From: Xenophilus sp. L33
GTDB taxonomy: Bacteria > Pseudomonadota > Gammaproteobacteria > Burkholderiales > Burkholderiaceae_C
Direction: 5' to 3'
Assembly: GCF_009765735.1 (NCBI RefSeq)
Contig: NZ_LMUW01000207.1
Coordinates: forward strand, 48,673-93,577
Length of the DNA stretch: 44,905 nt
In this document: piece after piece, positions 25,380 through 33,571 of the stretch
Layout of the letters: every line of letters begins with the position of its first letter
How positions within the stretch are numbered: position 1 is the stretch's first letter
Program-made: the position numbers and the translations under genes
The notes under the pieces: generated by a model
Seen by the model: only the letters and a program-made list of their open reading frames with translations
What the model was told of the DNA's origin: nothing
The model's database searches: none

Positions 25380-25805
25380 CTAGTGCCGCTGCAGCCTCCG
25401 GTACTCCCCGAGGTGCCGGATCTCCAACTGCGCCCTTCCCAACCGGCCGTGCAGCCGACCGATGTTGTAGTGCGCATCGGCCATCTCCGGATCCTCGCGC
25501 AACGCCATCTCGTAGCTGTGCAAGGCATCAGGCAGCCGGTCCAGGTCTTCGAACGCCAGCGCCTGGTTGTAGAAGCAGTTCGCGCTCGGCCCGCACTTCG
25601 CCAGCGCCTGGGTGAAGAGCGCGAGCGCGGCCGCGGCGTCGCCCCGCTCCAGCAACATGGCGCCGAGGTTCAGGTAAGCGTCCGCGCAGTCGGACCCCTC
25701 TCCGATCGCCAAGCGGTAGGCGGTCATCGCGCCGGCGTCGTCGGTACCCTCGAGGTCCTGCCCGCGCTGGAAGTGAGCGCGCCAGTCAAGGGGTGCTCGA
25801 GCCAA
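25380..25805 (-). CDS. TPR-repeat protein, probably 5'-truncated
   Basis: Residues about 18-135 form three TPR-type units (AYLNLGAMLLERGDAAAALA, CFYNQALAFEDLDRLPDALH, AHYNIGRLHGRLGRAQLEIR). The frame opens at TTG 25805, with no good ribosome binding site. I know related proteins with a MerR-like N-terminal domain followed by such TPRs; here that N-terminal part is missing or frameshifted, because another frame just upstream continues LAGLMEPQRWLEHPL. The C-terminus (LGEYRRLQRH) is typical of the family. Its start overlaps the region upstream of the + strand gene at 25922. Confidence 0.6.
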   Translation of the reverse strand: MARAPLDWRAHFQRGQDLEGTDDAGAMTAYRLAIGEGSDCADAYLNLGAMLLERGDAAAALALFTQALAKCGPSANCFYNQALAFEDLDRLPDALHSYEMALREDPEMADAHYNIGRLHGRLGRAQLEIRHLGEYRRLQRH

Positions 25806-25921
25806 CGCTGCGGCTCCATCAGGCCAGCCAGACGCTGCGGAAGCTCAGCGAGAGCGCGAGTGCCGACAGCGCGCTCACGCGGCGGCCCGATTCCGCCTCG
25901 ACGCGAGCGATGGAGGAAGCC

Positions 25922-26356
25922 ATGGCCGCCCATGCTGGTGCCACCATCACGCTGCGCCAGCGTACCCGGGTCGCACTGAGGCGCTGCGCGCGGCAGATCT
26001 CATCGGACGCGACTGCGATGTTGAAGGCGGCCGACCAGAGCCAGGGCGCTGGCTGGTCGACCTGGCACCGCCTGGAGGAGCTTGGCCGCGTGGTGCTCGG
26101 GCGCAAGTTCGGCGCGCTCGCCATCGAGATCCGCCAGGTGGCGCAGATCATGGAGGAGGCTCATGCGCATGAGGCCCGCTTCATGAGCAAGGCCGAACGC
26201 GACGACTTCCTGGCCACGTCGGCCCAGATCCTCCAGACGAAGCACATGATCGAGAGCACCCAGGCGCAGGCCTGGGAAAACGATCAGGCCCGGCGCGCCG
26301 CGGCCTCCCGCTCGTCGCCGCGAGATTCCGCGGGCAGTTCTAGCCCGCCGCCATAG
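25922..26356 (+). CDS. Hypothetical helical protein, 144 residues
   Basis: ATG 25922 has GGAGGA five bases upstream. Helical: TLRQRTRVALRRCARQISSD, then GAGWSTWHRLEELGRVVLGR and HEARFMSKAERDDFLATSAQ. Ends in a Ser/Pro-rich tail. It may be a small DNA- or membrane-associated protein; no family recognised. The gene is convergent with, and overlaps by 17 bp, the HTH gene at 26340-26729. An in-frame extension to 25793 is possible but looks unlike protein. Confidence 0.5.
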   Translation: MAAHAGATITLRQRTRVALRRCARQISSDATAMLKAADQSQGAGWSTWHRLEELGRVVLGRKFGALAIEIRQVAQIMEEAHAHEARFMSKAERDDFLATSAQILQTKHMIESTQAQAWENDQARRAAASRSSPRDSAGSSSPPP

Positions 26357-26729
26357 CCAGCAGCGCGCCCTGAACTGCCAGGGGATCCCTGCGAAAGAGC
26401 TTCAAGACCGACCGCAGCAGCTGCGCCTCATCTGGTGAGAGCGAATCCAGGGAGTCGTCTCCACGACCGCCCGCCGCCGGGGCTGTTTGGTGGACCTGGT
26501 CCATCCAGCCGAAAGCGAGTCCCAGTTTCGTCTCGAGGTCGCGAGCTGTCATATCCCCGATGTTCTTGCGCCGCGCTAGCAGGTGGCCCAGGTACCGCGG
26601 GTTGGCTGCGGCGGAAGTCGCGAAGCGGGTCAGTTGGCCGTGCCTGGGCAGGCGGGCCTGCTCGGGTCGCTGCCGGTGGCGCTCGATGAGGGTCTTGAGG
26701 TTGTGCAGGCGGATGGTGGCGATGTCCAT
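26340..26729 (-). CDS. HTH repressor-like protein
   Basis: 129 residues from ATG 26729 (MDIATIRLHNLKTLIERHRQ). Residues about 9-65 follow the pattern of Cro/CI-type (XRE-like) regulators: NLKTLIERHR, LTRFATSAAANPRYLGHLLA as the recognition region, and ARDLETKLGLAFGWMDQ, which recalls the DNA-binding part of small phage repressors. A short C-terminal domain (LSPDEAQLLRSVLKLFR) follows. Probably a repressor. The array of CGACTGTT motifs at 26763-26832 lies just upstream, so autoregulation is likely (inferred). A longer form from ATG 26741 is possible. Confidence 0.7.
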   Translation of the reverse strand: MDIATIRLHNLKTLIERHRQRPEQARLPRHGQLTRFATSAAANPRYLGHLLARRKNIGDMTARDLETKLGLAFGWMDQVHQTAPAAGGRGDDSLDSLSPDEAQLLRSVLKLFRRDPLAVQGALLAMAAG

Positions 26730-26762
26730 GCCGCCGATCATGGGGCTGGCCACGGTCGCACG

Positions 26763-26832
26763 GCAACTGTTGGATGCGACTCGCCGACTGTTGAATGAAC
26801 AGTCGCGACTGTTCGTCGACTGTTCGGCGACT
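26763..26832. promoter_or_regulatory. CGACTGTT operator-like array
   Basis: CGACTGTT occurs at 26785-26792, 26806-26813 and 26817-26824; its reverse complement AACAGTCG at 26798-26805. The first and its complement form an inverted repeat with a 5-nt spacer, and the complement plus the next copy are a perfect 18-bp palindrome (26797-26814). Diverged copies flank them (CAACTGTT near 26765, CGACT at 26828). The array is 34-103 nt upstream of the HTH gene start, as expected for its operators. Confidence 0.75.
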
Positions 26833-27024
26833 CTCCCACGCCTCTTCAAAGCCTGGACTTGCGCGCTGAGTCGACGCATCTCGACCGGTCTTCGTGCAGT
26901 CTTCTGCCCCCAATGTGAACTACTGCCGTGGAGGAGCGCGTGCGCCCGGTAAGAATGCCAGGGCACCAGGAAGGTGCGGGCTGACCATGAGCGTGCAGCT
27001 TCAAAACGACCAGCAGGAGAAGAG
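26833..27024. other. Intergenic region between divergent genes
   Basis: Between the operator array and the 27025 gene. No credible coding sequence and no clear promoter boxes. An AGGAGA ribosome binding site for the next gene lies at about 27016-27021. Confidence 0.4.
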
Positions 27025-28800
27025 ATGGCTTTGGTTCATTGCCGCAGTTGCGGCGAAGGGGTGGACGAGACCGCAACCGCATGTCCGAAGTGCGGCGCGC
27101 AGCAGGAGTTGCCGCCGGGAGTCGCCGGTTTCAGCTTCGGAGCGTTCTGGTTCAATTGGCTGTGGGGCTGCTTCAACGGAACCTGGATCGCCCTCTTGGC
27201 CCTTCTTCCCGTGGTCGGCTTCGCCATGCCCTTCGTGCTCGGCGTGAAGGGCCGGGAGTGGGCCTGGCGAAACAAGAGGTGGGATAGCGTCGAGCACTTC
27301 CAGCGCGTGCAGCGCGGGTGGTCCATCGCGGCCTGGTGCATCCTCGGCGTAGGCGTGGCGGTGATCGGCGGCGTGATGATTGCCGACCAGCACGCCGGCA
27401 GCAAGCAAGTCGCCTCGAGCCCGGCGGTAGACACGCCAGCGGCCGTTGCTGCCTCGCCGCTGCAGTCGGCGCCCCCGGCCCCCAAGGCCGTTCAGCCCGC
27501 CGCCGCTCCGACGCAGTCACCCGACCAGGTGGCCGCCGAGCTGTTGGCCGGGACGCCTTCAAGGACCCCTCGTGCGCCCGCGCCGGCGTCCGCGCTGCCC
27601 GATGCGGCGACAAGGGCAGCCGCACTCATGCAGCGGGCCAGCACCTGCTCCAGCCCGAGCCCGTGCATCGGGGCGATGCTCTTTGGCGCCGACCAGCCCG
27701 ATGTCGTAGCGGCCGCGGCCGACCGCCTGAAGGGCATGGACCTTCCGCCGGCCGGCGATCGCAAGGCCTCACGCGCCCAGAATGCCGATGGCCTCACCGC
27801 CTACCGCGCGGGCGACTACGCCACGGCAGCGACCCTCTTTGCACGAGCGGCAGCGCTCAATCCCCGAGACGCGGAGGCCCAGGGCAATCTTGGCCTGGCA
27901 CTTCTGCGCGAAGGCAAGACCGTCGAGGCGCTGGATGCGCTCAATCTGGCGCTGCAAAACGACCCCCATCGTGCGACGGCCTGGATGTCGATGTCCGAGG
28001 CGATGGCCTCCAATCCGACGTTGTCCTTCGCCGCGCTGCTGCTGGCGCACCAGTTCTCCGGCAACCAGCAAAAGACCGTCGACTACCTCACGACCCGGCG
28101 CGATGACGAAAGCGCGACCCCTGAGACGCGACGGACCTTCGCTGATGCGTTGAAGGTGATCAACGGCGAAAGCACTTTCACTGCCATCACGGCGTCCTAT
28201 GCTGCGGAGGCTGCACCGCCTTCGAGCGCTTCGAGTGCGCCGAGCGCTGCGATTGCCTCCCCCAGTCCGGCCCAGCAAGTGGTCGCGGCGGCTCCGGCAC
28301 TTCTCCCGGCGCCGGCAGCGCCTTCGGTACCACAGCAGTCAATTCAGGAGCAATTCGTGGCTGCCATTGGCGCCGTTCAGCGCGATGCGCGCACCGTTGC
28401 GAACGATATGCAGATGGGCGGCCTGAAGGCACGCTTGGACAAGCAACTGTGCAGCATCCTGGCCAATTCCGGTGGCCAGGTGAGGAACTGGTCTGGCACC
28501 GTGAGCACGGTGGATGCCAACTCGGACGGCAAGGGCGTGCTGGCTGTCGAGGTGGCTCACAACGTCACGGTGAAGACCTGGAACAATTCTCTCTCGGACG
28601 TCAGCGATCACACGCTGATCGAGCCTGATGACGCGCTCTTCGCGCAAGCCTCGAACTTGAAGGTCGGGCAACGTGTGACGTTCTCGGGGAAGTTCTACAA
28701 GGCCGATCCGGGTTGCATCGAGGAGTCCAGTCTGACCTTGAAGGGCAAGGTGACGGACCCCGAGTTCATCTTCAAGTTCTCTGCGATCGCGCCATCCTGA
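27025..28800 (+). CDS. Zinc-ribbon / DUF2628-like membrane / TPR protein with OB-like C-terminus
   Basis: 591 residues from ATG 27025 (AGGAGA upstream). Residues 6-27 are a zinc ribbon (CRSCGEGVDETATACPKCGA: CxxC...CxxC). Then a DUF2628-type membrane part (about 36-118) with FGAFWFNWLWGCFNG, a hydrophobic pair, and a second helix (WSIAAWCILGVGVAVIGGVM). A Pro/Ala-rich linker is followed by TPR-like units (about 255-350). The last 125 residues (residues about 465-591) contain VSTVDANSDGKGVLAVEV and LKVGQRVTFSGKF, like an OB-type module. Probably inserted in the inner membrane with an extracytoplasmic or cytoplasmic TPR region; topology is unproved. Confidence 0.8.
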   Translation: MALVHCRSCGEGVDETATACPKCGAQQELPPGVAGFSFGAFWFNWLWGCFNGTWIALLALLPVVGFAMPFVLGVKGREWAWRNKRWDSVEHFQRVQRGWSIAAWCILGVGVAVIGGVMIADQHAGSKQVASSPAVDTPAAVAASPLQSAPPAPKAVQPAAAPTQSPDQVAAELLAGTPSRTPRAPAPASALPDAATRAAALMQRASTCSSPSPCIGAMLFGADQPDVVAAAADRLKGMDLPPAGDRKASRAQNADGLTAYRAGDYATAATLFARAAALNPRDAEAQGNLGLALLREGKTVEALDALNLALQNDPHRATAWMSMSEAMASNPTLSFAALLLAHQFSGNQQKTVDYLTTRRDDESATPETRRTFADALKVINGESTFTAITASYAAEAAPPSSASSAPSAAIASPSPAQQVVAAAPALLPAPAAPSVPQQSIQEQFVAAIGAVQRDARTVANDMQMGGLKARLDKQLCSILANSGGQVRNWSGTVSTVDANSDGKGVLAVEVAHNVTVKTWNNSLSDVSDHTLIEPDDALFAQASNLKVGQRVTFSGKFYKADPGCIEESSLTLKGKVTDPEFIFKFSAIAPS

Positions 28801-28866
28801 ACGCCCCGAGACGTCACTGAGGTTGCCCTGCGCTCGCGGCCTTCGGTGCCGGATCCGATGGGCCGA

Positions 28867-29378
28867 TCAATGACTGGTCCGCGGTCTTTCGGGATAGCCG
28901 TCCTCCTCAGATCCGACGCTCGGGTACACGAACGAAAGCTCTGCGGCGGCAGCAGGGTGCGATCTTCCTTGTTCATACGGCAAGGCACGTTCGTGGCACC
29001 TCGCGTGGTGATCAAGGCGAGGTTGACGACGTCGAAGCGCTCTGGATGCTGGCTGGGCGCGACCTTCGAATCCGGCGGGGCGCCCCAGGCCTCCGTTGCA
29101 TGCACCACGACCGGATAGCAAGTGAGCATGTCCTCGATGATTGCCCGAGCCCGCGCGTGCTCGGATCGCGACACGGGCATGCCGTTGCAGCGAATCGGTC
29201 GCCCGTCTTCGAAGGTGAGGCAGAACAGGTGCTCGGCAAAGTCCCCGTTCGTCTTCTCGTAGGTGCCCTGGACGACCTGGAAGACAGCTCTGAGGGCGCG
29301 GCCGAGGCCTTCCTCATCGGGCCCGAGTGCGGCGTCGCGCTCCTCGTCTGTCAGGGTCGGCGGCGTCTGATTTGGCAT
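28867..29378 (-). pseudogene. Hypothetical protein gene, frameshifted near the end
   Basis: ATG 29378 opens MPNQTPPTLTDEERDAALGP; good coding sequence continues through TYEKTNGDFAEHLFCLTF, RSEHARARAIIEDMLTCYP and CRMNKEDRTLLPPQ. Near 28939-28952 the frame changes by one base and continues ELSFVYPSVGSEEDGYPERP, ending at TGA 28867-28869. Repaired, about 170 residues, soluble. Without the shift the frame runs on to 28695 as Arg-rich sequence under the next gene's end. No family is recognised. Confidence 0.55.
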
Positions 29379-29771
29379 GCTCGAAAGCGTACCAGCTGCA
29401 GCGTGCGATGGTTGGCAGGCGCGCAACGGCGCAGTTCCGTGGATTGCCGTCATCCTGGCGTTGCGTGGTCCGGTGCAGCTATAGTCCGGCATCCGAAAAC
29501 CTCTATCTTTCCGAGTAGAAGAAATGTCCCGCCTCATCCGTTCCTGCGGAACGACCCGTCAGACGAAGCCCACGGCCTCAAGCCCTGGGTTATGCCACTC
29601 GTCTGGATCCATGAGGCACCAGGGTGCCCGCGCCGCTAGGAGCGGTTCTGCGAGCATCCTCCTGCATCGAGTCAGCCACGATCACCCCGCGTGATCCGTT
29701 GCGTCGTCGTCGGCCCCAAGCACCAGCCACCAAGCAAGGACCTGGTCACCTGCAATCGACGAAAGAGCATC
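29379..29771. other. Intergenic region upstream of the RNA-repair operon
   Basis: About 390 nt without a credible gene. The divergent promoters of the frameshifted gene and the ligase operon should lie here. I see no convincing -35/-10 pair and no clear -24/-12 site. A GTG at 29691 could extend the ligase frame by 27 codons, but that part does not look conserved. Confidence 0.4.
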
Positions 29772-30644
29772 ATGGCCAATGACCTGCTGCAGAGCCTGCA
29801 GAGCCGCCAACTCGCAAAGTACCACCGAACCCCGCACTTGCAGGGATCCCGCTACCAGCCCGGTGACAAGGGCACGCCGGTTCGCTACAACGAACTCGCC
29901 GGCCGCTTCGTCGTGATCGAAGAAAAGCTCGACGGCTCCAACACCGGCCTGAGCTTCGATGCGGGCGCGACGCTGCTTGTGCAGTCGCGTGGCCACTACC
30001 TGGACATCGATCGGGCGGGCGGCCGCGAGCGGCAGTTCAACATGCTCAAGCGCTGGGGGCGCGCTCAGGAAGGGCGACTGCTCGGCGTGCTCGAGGATCG
30101 CTTCATCATGTACGGCGAGTACATGTACGCGAAGCACTCCCTTTTCTTCGATGCTCTCCCGCACCTGTTTTGCGAGTTCGACATCTGGGATCGCTCGACG
30201 GAAACCTTTCTTGGCACCGTCGAGCGGCACGCGCTCTTGGCGGACGTGCCGGTGGTCTCGGTGCCGGTGCTCTACGCCGGCGTGGCGCCGCGGCGCATCG
30301 ATGAAATCCTCGATCTGGTCGGACCCTCCGTTGCGCGGACCGCCCACTGGCGGGCGTCGTTTGAGGACGCCGTGGCGCGCGAGCGCCTGGACCTGGCGCA
30401 GTGCTGGCAGCAGACCGACAAGTCGGACTTCGCCGAGGGGCTCTACATCAAGGTGGAGGAGGACGGCCGGACGATCGGGCGCTACAAGTTCGTGCGCCCG
30501 GACTTCACCCAGACGATCCTGGACTCGGGCTCGCACGACAGCGAGCGGCCCATCATTCGCAACCGCCTGCGCGTCGGCGTCGACCTGATGGCCGCCGAGG
30601 TCGACAAGGCCTGGCCGTGCGGTGGCCAAGGGAGATTGAAGTGA
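29772..30644 (+). CDS. RNA ligase, Rnl2-like
   Basis: 290 residues from ATG 29772, preceded by GAAAGAG. Motif I is VVIEEKLDGSNTG, with Lys52 as the AMP-accepting residue. Motif III-like FIMYGEYMYAKHSLFF is near 112-127, then FCEFDIWDR; motif IV-like EGLYIKVEED is near 220 and motif V GRYKFVRPDF near 236. This is the Rnl2/DRB0094 nucleotidyltransferase family that seals 3'-OH/5'-phosphate RNA ends. It probably repairs RNA nicked by a toxin or nuclease, in the cytoplasm. Its TGA overlaps the GTG of the next gene, a kinase/HD protein that would prepare the 5' and 3' ends. Confidence 0.9.
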   Translation: MANDLLQSLQSRQLAKYHRTPHLQGSRYQPGDKGTPVRYNELAGRFVVIEEKLDGSNTGLSFDAGATLLVQSRGHYLDIDRAGGRERQFNMLKRWGRAQEGRLLGVLEDRFIMYGEYMYAKHSLFFDALPHLFCEFDIWDRSTETFLGTVERHALLADVPVVSVPVLYAGVAPRRIDEILDLVGPSVARTAHWRASFEDAVARERLDLAQCWQQTDKSDFAEGLYIKVEEDGRTIGRYKFVRPDFTQTILDSGSHDSERPIIRNRLRVGVDLMAAEVDKAWPCGGQGRLK

Positions 30645-31891
30645 CCAACTGGAAAGACATCCTCGCACTGGTTCCAGGAAGCGGCCAGGCGCCGGACTTC
30701 GAGGCGTGCCTTGCGGCCTTCCCGAGGCTCGAGCTGGCCAAGACCACCCTGCAGGATCCGACCTATCACCAGGAGGGCGACGTCTGGACGCACACGAAGC
30801 TCGTCGTCCACGCGCTCGTCATGTCCGAGGACTATCGGCGCGCCAGCGCCGAGGAGCAGGCGTGCGTGTTCCTCGCCGCGCTGCTGCACGACATCGCCAA
30901 GTTCTCGACCACGGTCATCGACGAGGTGACGGGCCGGATCTCTCAGCCTGGACACTCCAAGAAGGGCGCGATCGACGCACGCATCGCGCTCTGGGAGGCC
31001 GGGGCGCCTTTCGCTGTGCGCGAGACCATCTGCCGGCTGATCAGTGTTCACCAGACGCCTTTCTTCGCGCTCGAAAGCTCGCGCCGCGGGGTGACGCCCG
31101 AGTTCACCGTGCGGGAGCTGTCCTGGCAGATGGACCTGCACCTGCTCGCGATGCTGGCCGAGGCCGACATGCGCGGGCGGATCTGCCCGGACCAGCACAA
31201 GGTGCTCGACGCCATCGAGCTCTTCCGAGAGCTGGCGCGCGAGGACGGCTGCTACGGGCAGCCGCGGGCCTTCGCCGATGCTCACACCGCGGTGAGCTAC
31301 TTCCGGGGCGCTGATGTTCACCCGGACTATCCGCTCTTCCAGGAGCCTGGGTCCAAGGTGATCGTCATGGCGGGGCTGCCCGCCACCGGAAAGAACACCT
31401 GGGTCCAGAGGCACTGCGTGAGCCTGCCCGTGGTCTCCTTCGACGACGCACGCGAAGAGCTGGGGCTTCGCCATGGCAAGAACCACGGCGCAGTCGCTCA
31501 CCTGGCGATCGACCGCGCCAAGGAGCTGTTGCGCAAGAAGTCGCCCTTCGTCTGGAACGCCACGAACACCAGCGACCTCATGCGCCGCAAGACGCTGGAC
31601 CTGTGCTTCGCCTACGGCGCCGAGGTCGAGCTGGTGTACCTCGAATCGCCGCGCGACGAGGTGCTGCGGCGCAACCATCGTCGGGACACTTCCCTGTCGA
31701 ACAAGGCGTTGCTGGGCATGCTGACGCGCTGGGAGCCACCGTTGCCCACGGAGGCGCACCGCGTGCGCTATTTGGTCGACCAGCCACCACTGCGCGACAC
31801 GCTGGCGCCGTCGCGCGAGCAGGCCAAGCAGGCCGAGCACTTCGAGCAGGTCGAGCAGCAGGTGGTCGCGAGTCCGCAACGACAAATGTGA
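30641..31891 (+). CDS. HD-domain / P-loop polynucleotide-kinase fusion
   Basis: 416 residues from GTG 30641, overlapping the ligase stop by 4 bp (GTGA). Residues about 45-215 form an HD phosphohydrolase: His in WTHTKLVVHAL, and HD in LLHDIAKF. Residues about 240-395 form a kinase: P-loop VIVMAGLPATGKNTW (Lys251), VSFDDAREELG as a likely substrate Asp, and an RRNHRRDTSL lid-like Arg cluster. Joined to a ligase, this resembles a 5'-kinase plus 3'-phosphatase healing enzyme. The HD module could take the phosphoesterase role. It probably acts with the ligase on broken tRNA or other RNA. A Gln/Glu tail (QAEHFEQVEQQVV) ends it. Confidence 0.9.
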   Translation: MTNWKDILALVPGSGQAPDFEACLAAFPRLELAKTTLQDPTYHQEGDVWTHTKLVVHALVMSEDYRRASAEEQACVFLAALLHDIAKFSTTVIDEVTGRISQPGHSKKGAIDARIALWEAGAPFAVRETICRLISVHQTPFFALESSRRGVTPEFTVRELSWQMDLHLLAMLAEADMRGRICPDQHKVLDAIELFRELAREDGCYGQPRAFADAHTAVSYFRGADVHPDYPLFQEPGSKVIVMAGLPATGKNTWVQRHCVSLPVVSFDDAREELGLRHGKNHGAVAHLAIDRAKELLRKKSPFVWNATNTSDLMRRKTLDLCFAYGAEVELVYLESPRDEVLRRNHRRDTSLSNKALLGMLTRWEPPLPTEAHRVRYLVDQPPLRDTLAPSREQAKQAEHFEQVEQQVVASPQRQM

Positions 31892-31984
31892 CGCAGTTCA
31901 CATCGCATTGAGCGCCGTCGGCAGGATGTCAAACCCACGCCCCGGGGCCTGTGCATGATCCCATGGTTCCCGAGGACAGAAACC

Positions 31985-32992
31985 ATGACCGACTCCGCCC
32001 ATGCCCCCCTCTCCGCCCGGCCCGGGCGGCCGCGCCCCCCTGCCAACCAGGGCTGGGGACCGGTGCTGCGCAAGGGGGGCGCGTGGCTGTGCTCGGTTTG
32101 GCTCATCGTCGCCGCGGTGGGCAAGATGGTCATGGAGCGCCAATACGTCGGTGGCGCCATCGTCGTGATCGCCGGCGTGCTGTGCCTGCCGCCGCTCTAC
32201 GGCGCCCTGAAGGCCAGGCTGGGCGAGCGCCTCCCGTTGAAGGTCTACTTCCCGATCGTGTTGGCGGTCATGGTCCTCGGCACCCAGGTGGCTGATCGCG
32301 AAGACCAGGCGAACCGTGGCGCGGCGCAAAAGCTCGAGCAGGAGCAGCGCATGCAGGCCGCCGCGGCGGCGCGGGAAGCCGCCGAGCGAGAGTTTGCTGC
32401 CAACAAGGCGGAGATCGTCGCGAACGCACGTCGGACTTTGGAAAGCGGTGACGCCGCTGGTGCGCTCGCCTCGATCGCGAAGTTCGCGGCGCTCAAGGAC
32501 CCGGACCTGGCGCGGGTGCGGGACGCGGCCAAGCTCGAGGTTGCGATGACGAGTCCGCTCACCGTCAAGGACTTCGAAGGGTCCGAGTTCTTCGCCAAGC
32601 ACAGAGTTGGGAACGCGAAGAATTGGTCGCTGAAAACTGGCGGCTCCGACTTTTCGTACTCCGCGCCGGATCCCGATGGCCCCGCTTTCCTGTCGTCGAC
32701 GGGCATTGAGTTGTATTCCGACCCTGCGGCCGTCACGCACGTCAGCATCGAGTTCCATGGCAATTCGATAAACGCGCCAGCGACCTTCACGGCGGCAAAG
32801 GAGGCGTTCGTGCGGGACTTTGTTGCCGCCACGTTCCCAGAGATGAAGGCTGACCAGATCGTCCAGATCGTCAACGAGCAGCAGTCGATCGACTACGACA
32901 GCGGCAGCGTGATGCCGCGGGTGCCGCTCGGGAAGGGCCACGTGGCCGCGGGCCGATCGGGCGAGGGGCTCTACATCTTGCTGGAGCGCTGA
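31985..32992 (+). CDS. Membrane protein with coiled coil and a conserved C-terminal domain
   Basis: 335 residues from ATG 31985 (AGGACAG upstream). Two or three hydrophobic helices (GGAWLCSVWLIVAAV, AIVVIAGVLCLPPLYGA, YFPIVLAVMVLGTQV) in the first 100 residues, then an Ala/Glu/Arg coiled coil (AAAREAAEREFAANKAEIV, about 120-165). The C-terminal domain (about 190-335) includes FEGSEFFAKHRVGNAKNWSL and THVSIEFHGNSINAPATFTA, probably periplasmic or cytoplasmic depending on topology. No family is recognised. It lies 93 nt after the kinase gene and may or may not share its operon. Confidence 0.7.
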   Translation: MTDSAHAPLSARPGRPRPPANQGWGPVLRKGGAWLCSVWLIVAAVGKMVMERQYVGGAIVVIAGVLCLPPLYGALKARLGERLPLKVYFPIVLAVMVLGTQVADREDQANRGAAQKLEQEQRMQAAAAAREAAEREFAANKAEIVANARRTLESGDAAGALASIAKFAALKDPDLARVRDAAKLEVAMTSPLTVKDFEGSEFFAKHRVGNAKNWSLKTGGSDFSYSAPDPDGPAFLSSTGIELYSDPAAVTHVSIEFHGNSINAPATFTAAKEAFVRDFVAATFPEMKADQIVQIVNEQQSIDYDSGSVMPRVPLGKGHVAAGRSGEGLYILLER

Positions 32993-33005
32993 GCGCAGCG
33001 AGCTA

Positions 33006-33566
33006 TCACTGCTGCAGCAGGCGCGACACCAATGCCGCGGCCATCCGCAGCCGCTTCAGCTCCAACTCACCCAACGCACCGTCTGGCTTGAGCGTCAGGC
33101 AGCACAGCGCCCCGTAGAGACTGCCGTCCTCGTGGTTGACGGGCACGGCCAGGTAGGAGCCGATCGGCAGGTCCGCGACCGGAAGATCGTGCCCGCTCGC
33201 ACGCATGGCGGGCAGGTCCCGGATGAGATTCGGCAGCCGGCCGTCCATCATGCGCTGGCAAAGGGTGTGCTCCAAAGGGGTGGAGAAGCCGCCGCGCTTG
33301 GACAGTGCGGCCGCCAACGGCGGCGGGACATCGCCCTCGGCGTGGTGGCGCACCACGCGCATGCCTTCGACGAATTCCGAGACGAAGACCACGTCCATGC
33401 CCAGGTGGTCGCGCACCAGGGCCAGCACCTGCTGGACGTCGGAGCGGTCCATTCCGTGTGACTCCCGGGCATCGGCCGTCGCGACAGCCAGACTTCCCGA
33501 ACTGGCCAGACCCTCCAAGCCGCCGAGCTCGTCGTCGAACGAGGCCGCAGGACTGATCGGTTCCAT
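33006..33566 (-). CDS. GAF-domain protein
   Basis: 186 residues from ATG 33566. Residues about 45-180 follow the GAF pattern: VQQVLALVRDHLGMDVVFVS, EFVEGMRVVRHHAEGD, LCQRMMDGRLPNLIRDL, IGSYLAVPVNHEDGSLYGAL, CCLTLKP. GAF domains bind small ligands or proteins and often feed signalling outputs, but this one has no attached output domain. It starts 5 nt after the stop of the DUF2628/pilin gene, so the two share an operon. The first 40 residues are disordered, so a start at a later ATG (MDRSDV) is possible. Confidence 0.8.
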   Translation of the reverse strand: MEPISPAASFDDELGGLEGLASSGSLAVATADARESHGMDRSDVQQVLALVRDHLGMDVVFVSEFVEGMRVVRHHAEGDVPPPLAAALSKRGGFSTPLEHTLCQRMMDGRLPNLIRDLPAMRASGHDLPVADLPIGSYLAVPVNHEDGSLYGALCCLTLKPDGALGELELKRLRMAAALVSRLLQQ

Positions 33567-33571
33567 GGCGC

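Noticed and set aside
29682..30668. 328-codon minus-strand open frame opposite the ligase gene
   Set aside because: It is the antisense shadow of the ligase, with no recognisable motif.
30482..31885. 467-codon minus-strand open frame opposite the HD-kinase gene
   Set aside because: Composition is Arg/Leu/Gln-rich without motifs, and the + strand has clear HD and P-loop motifs and a coupled start.
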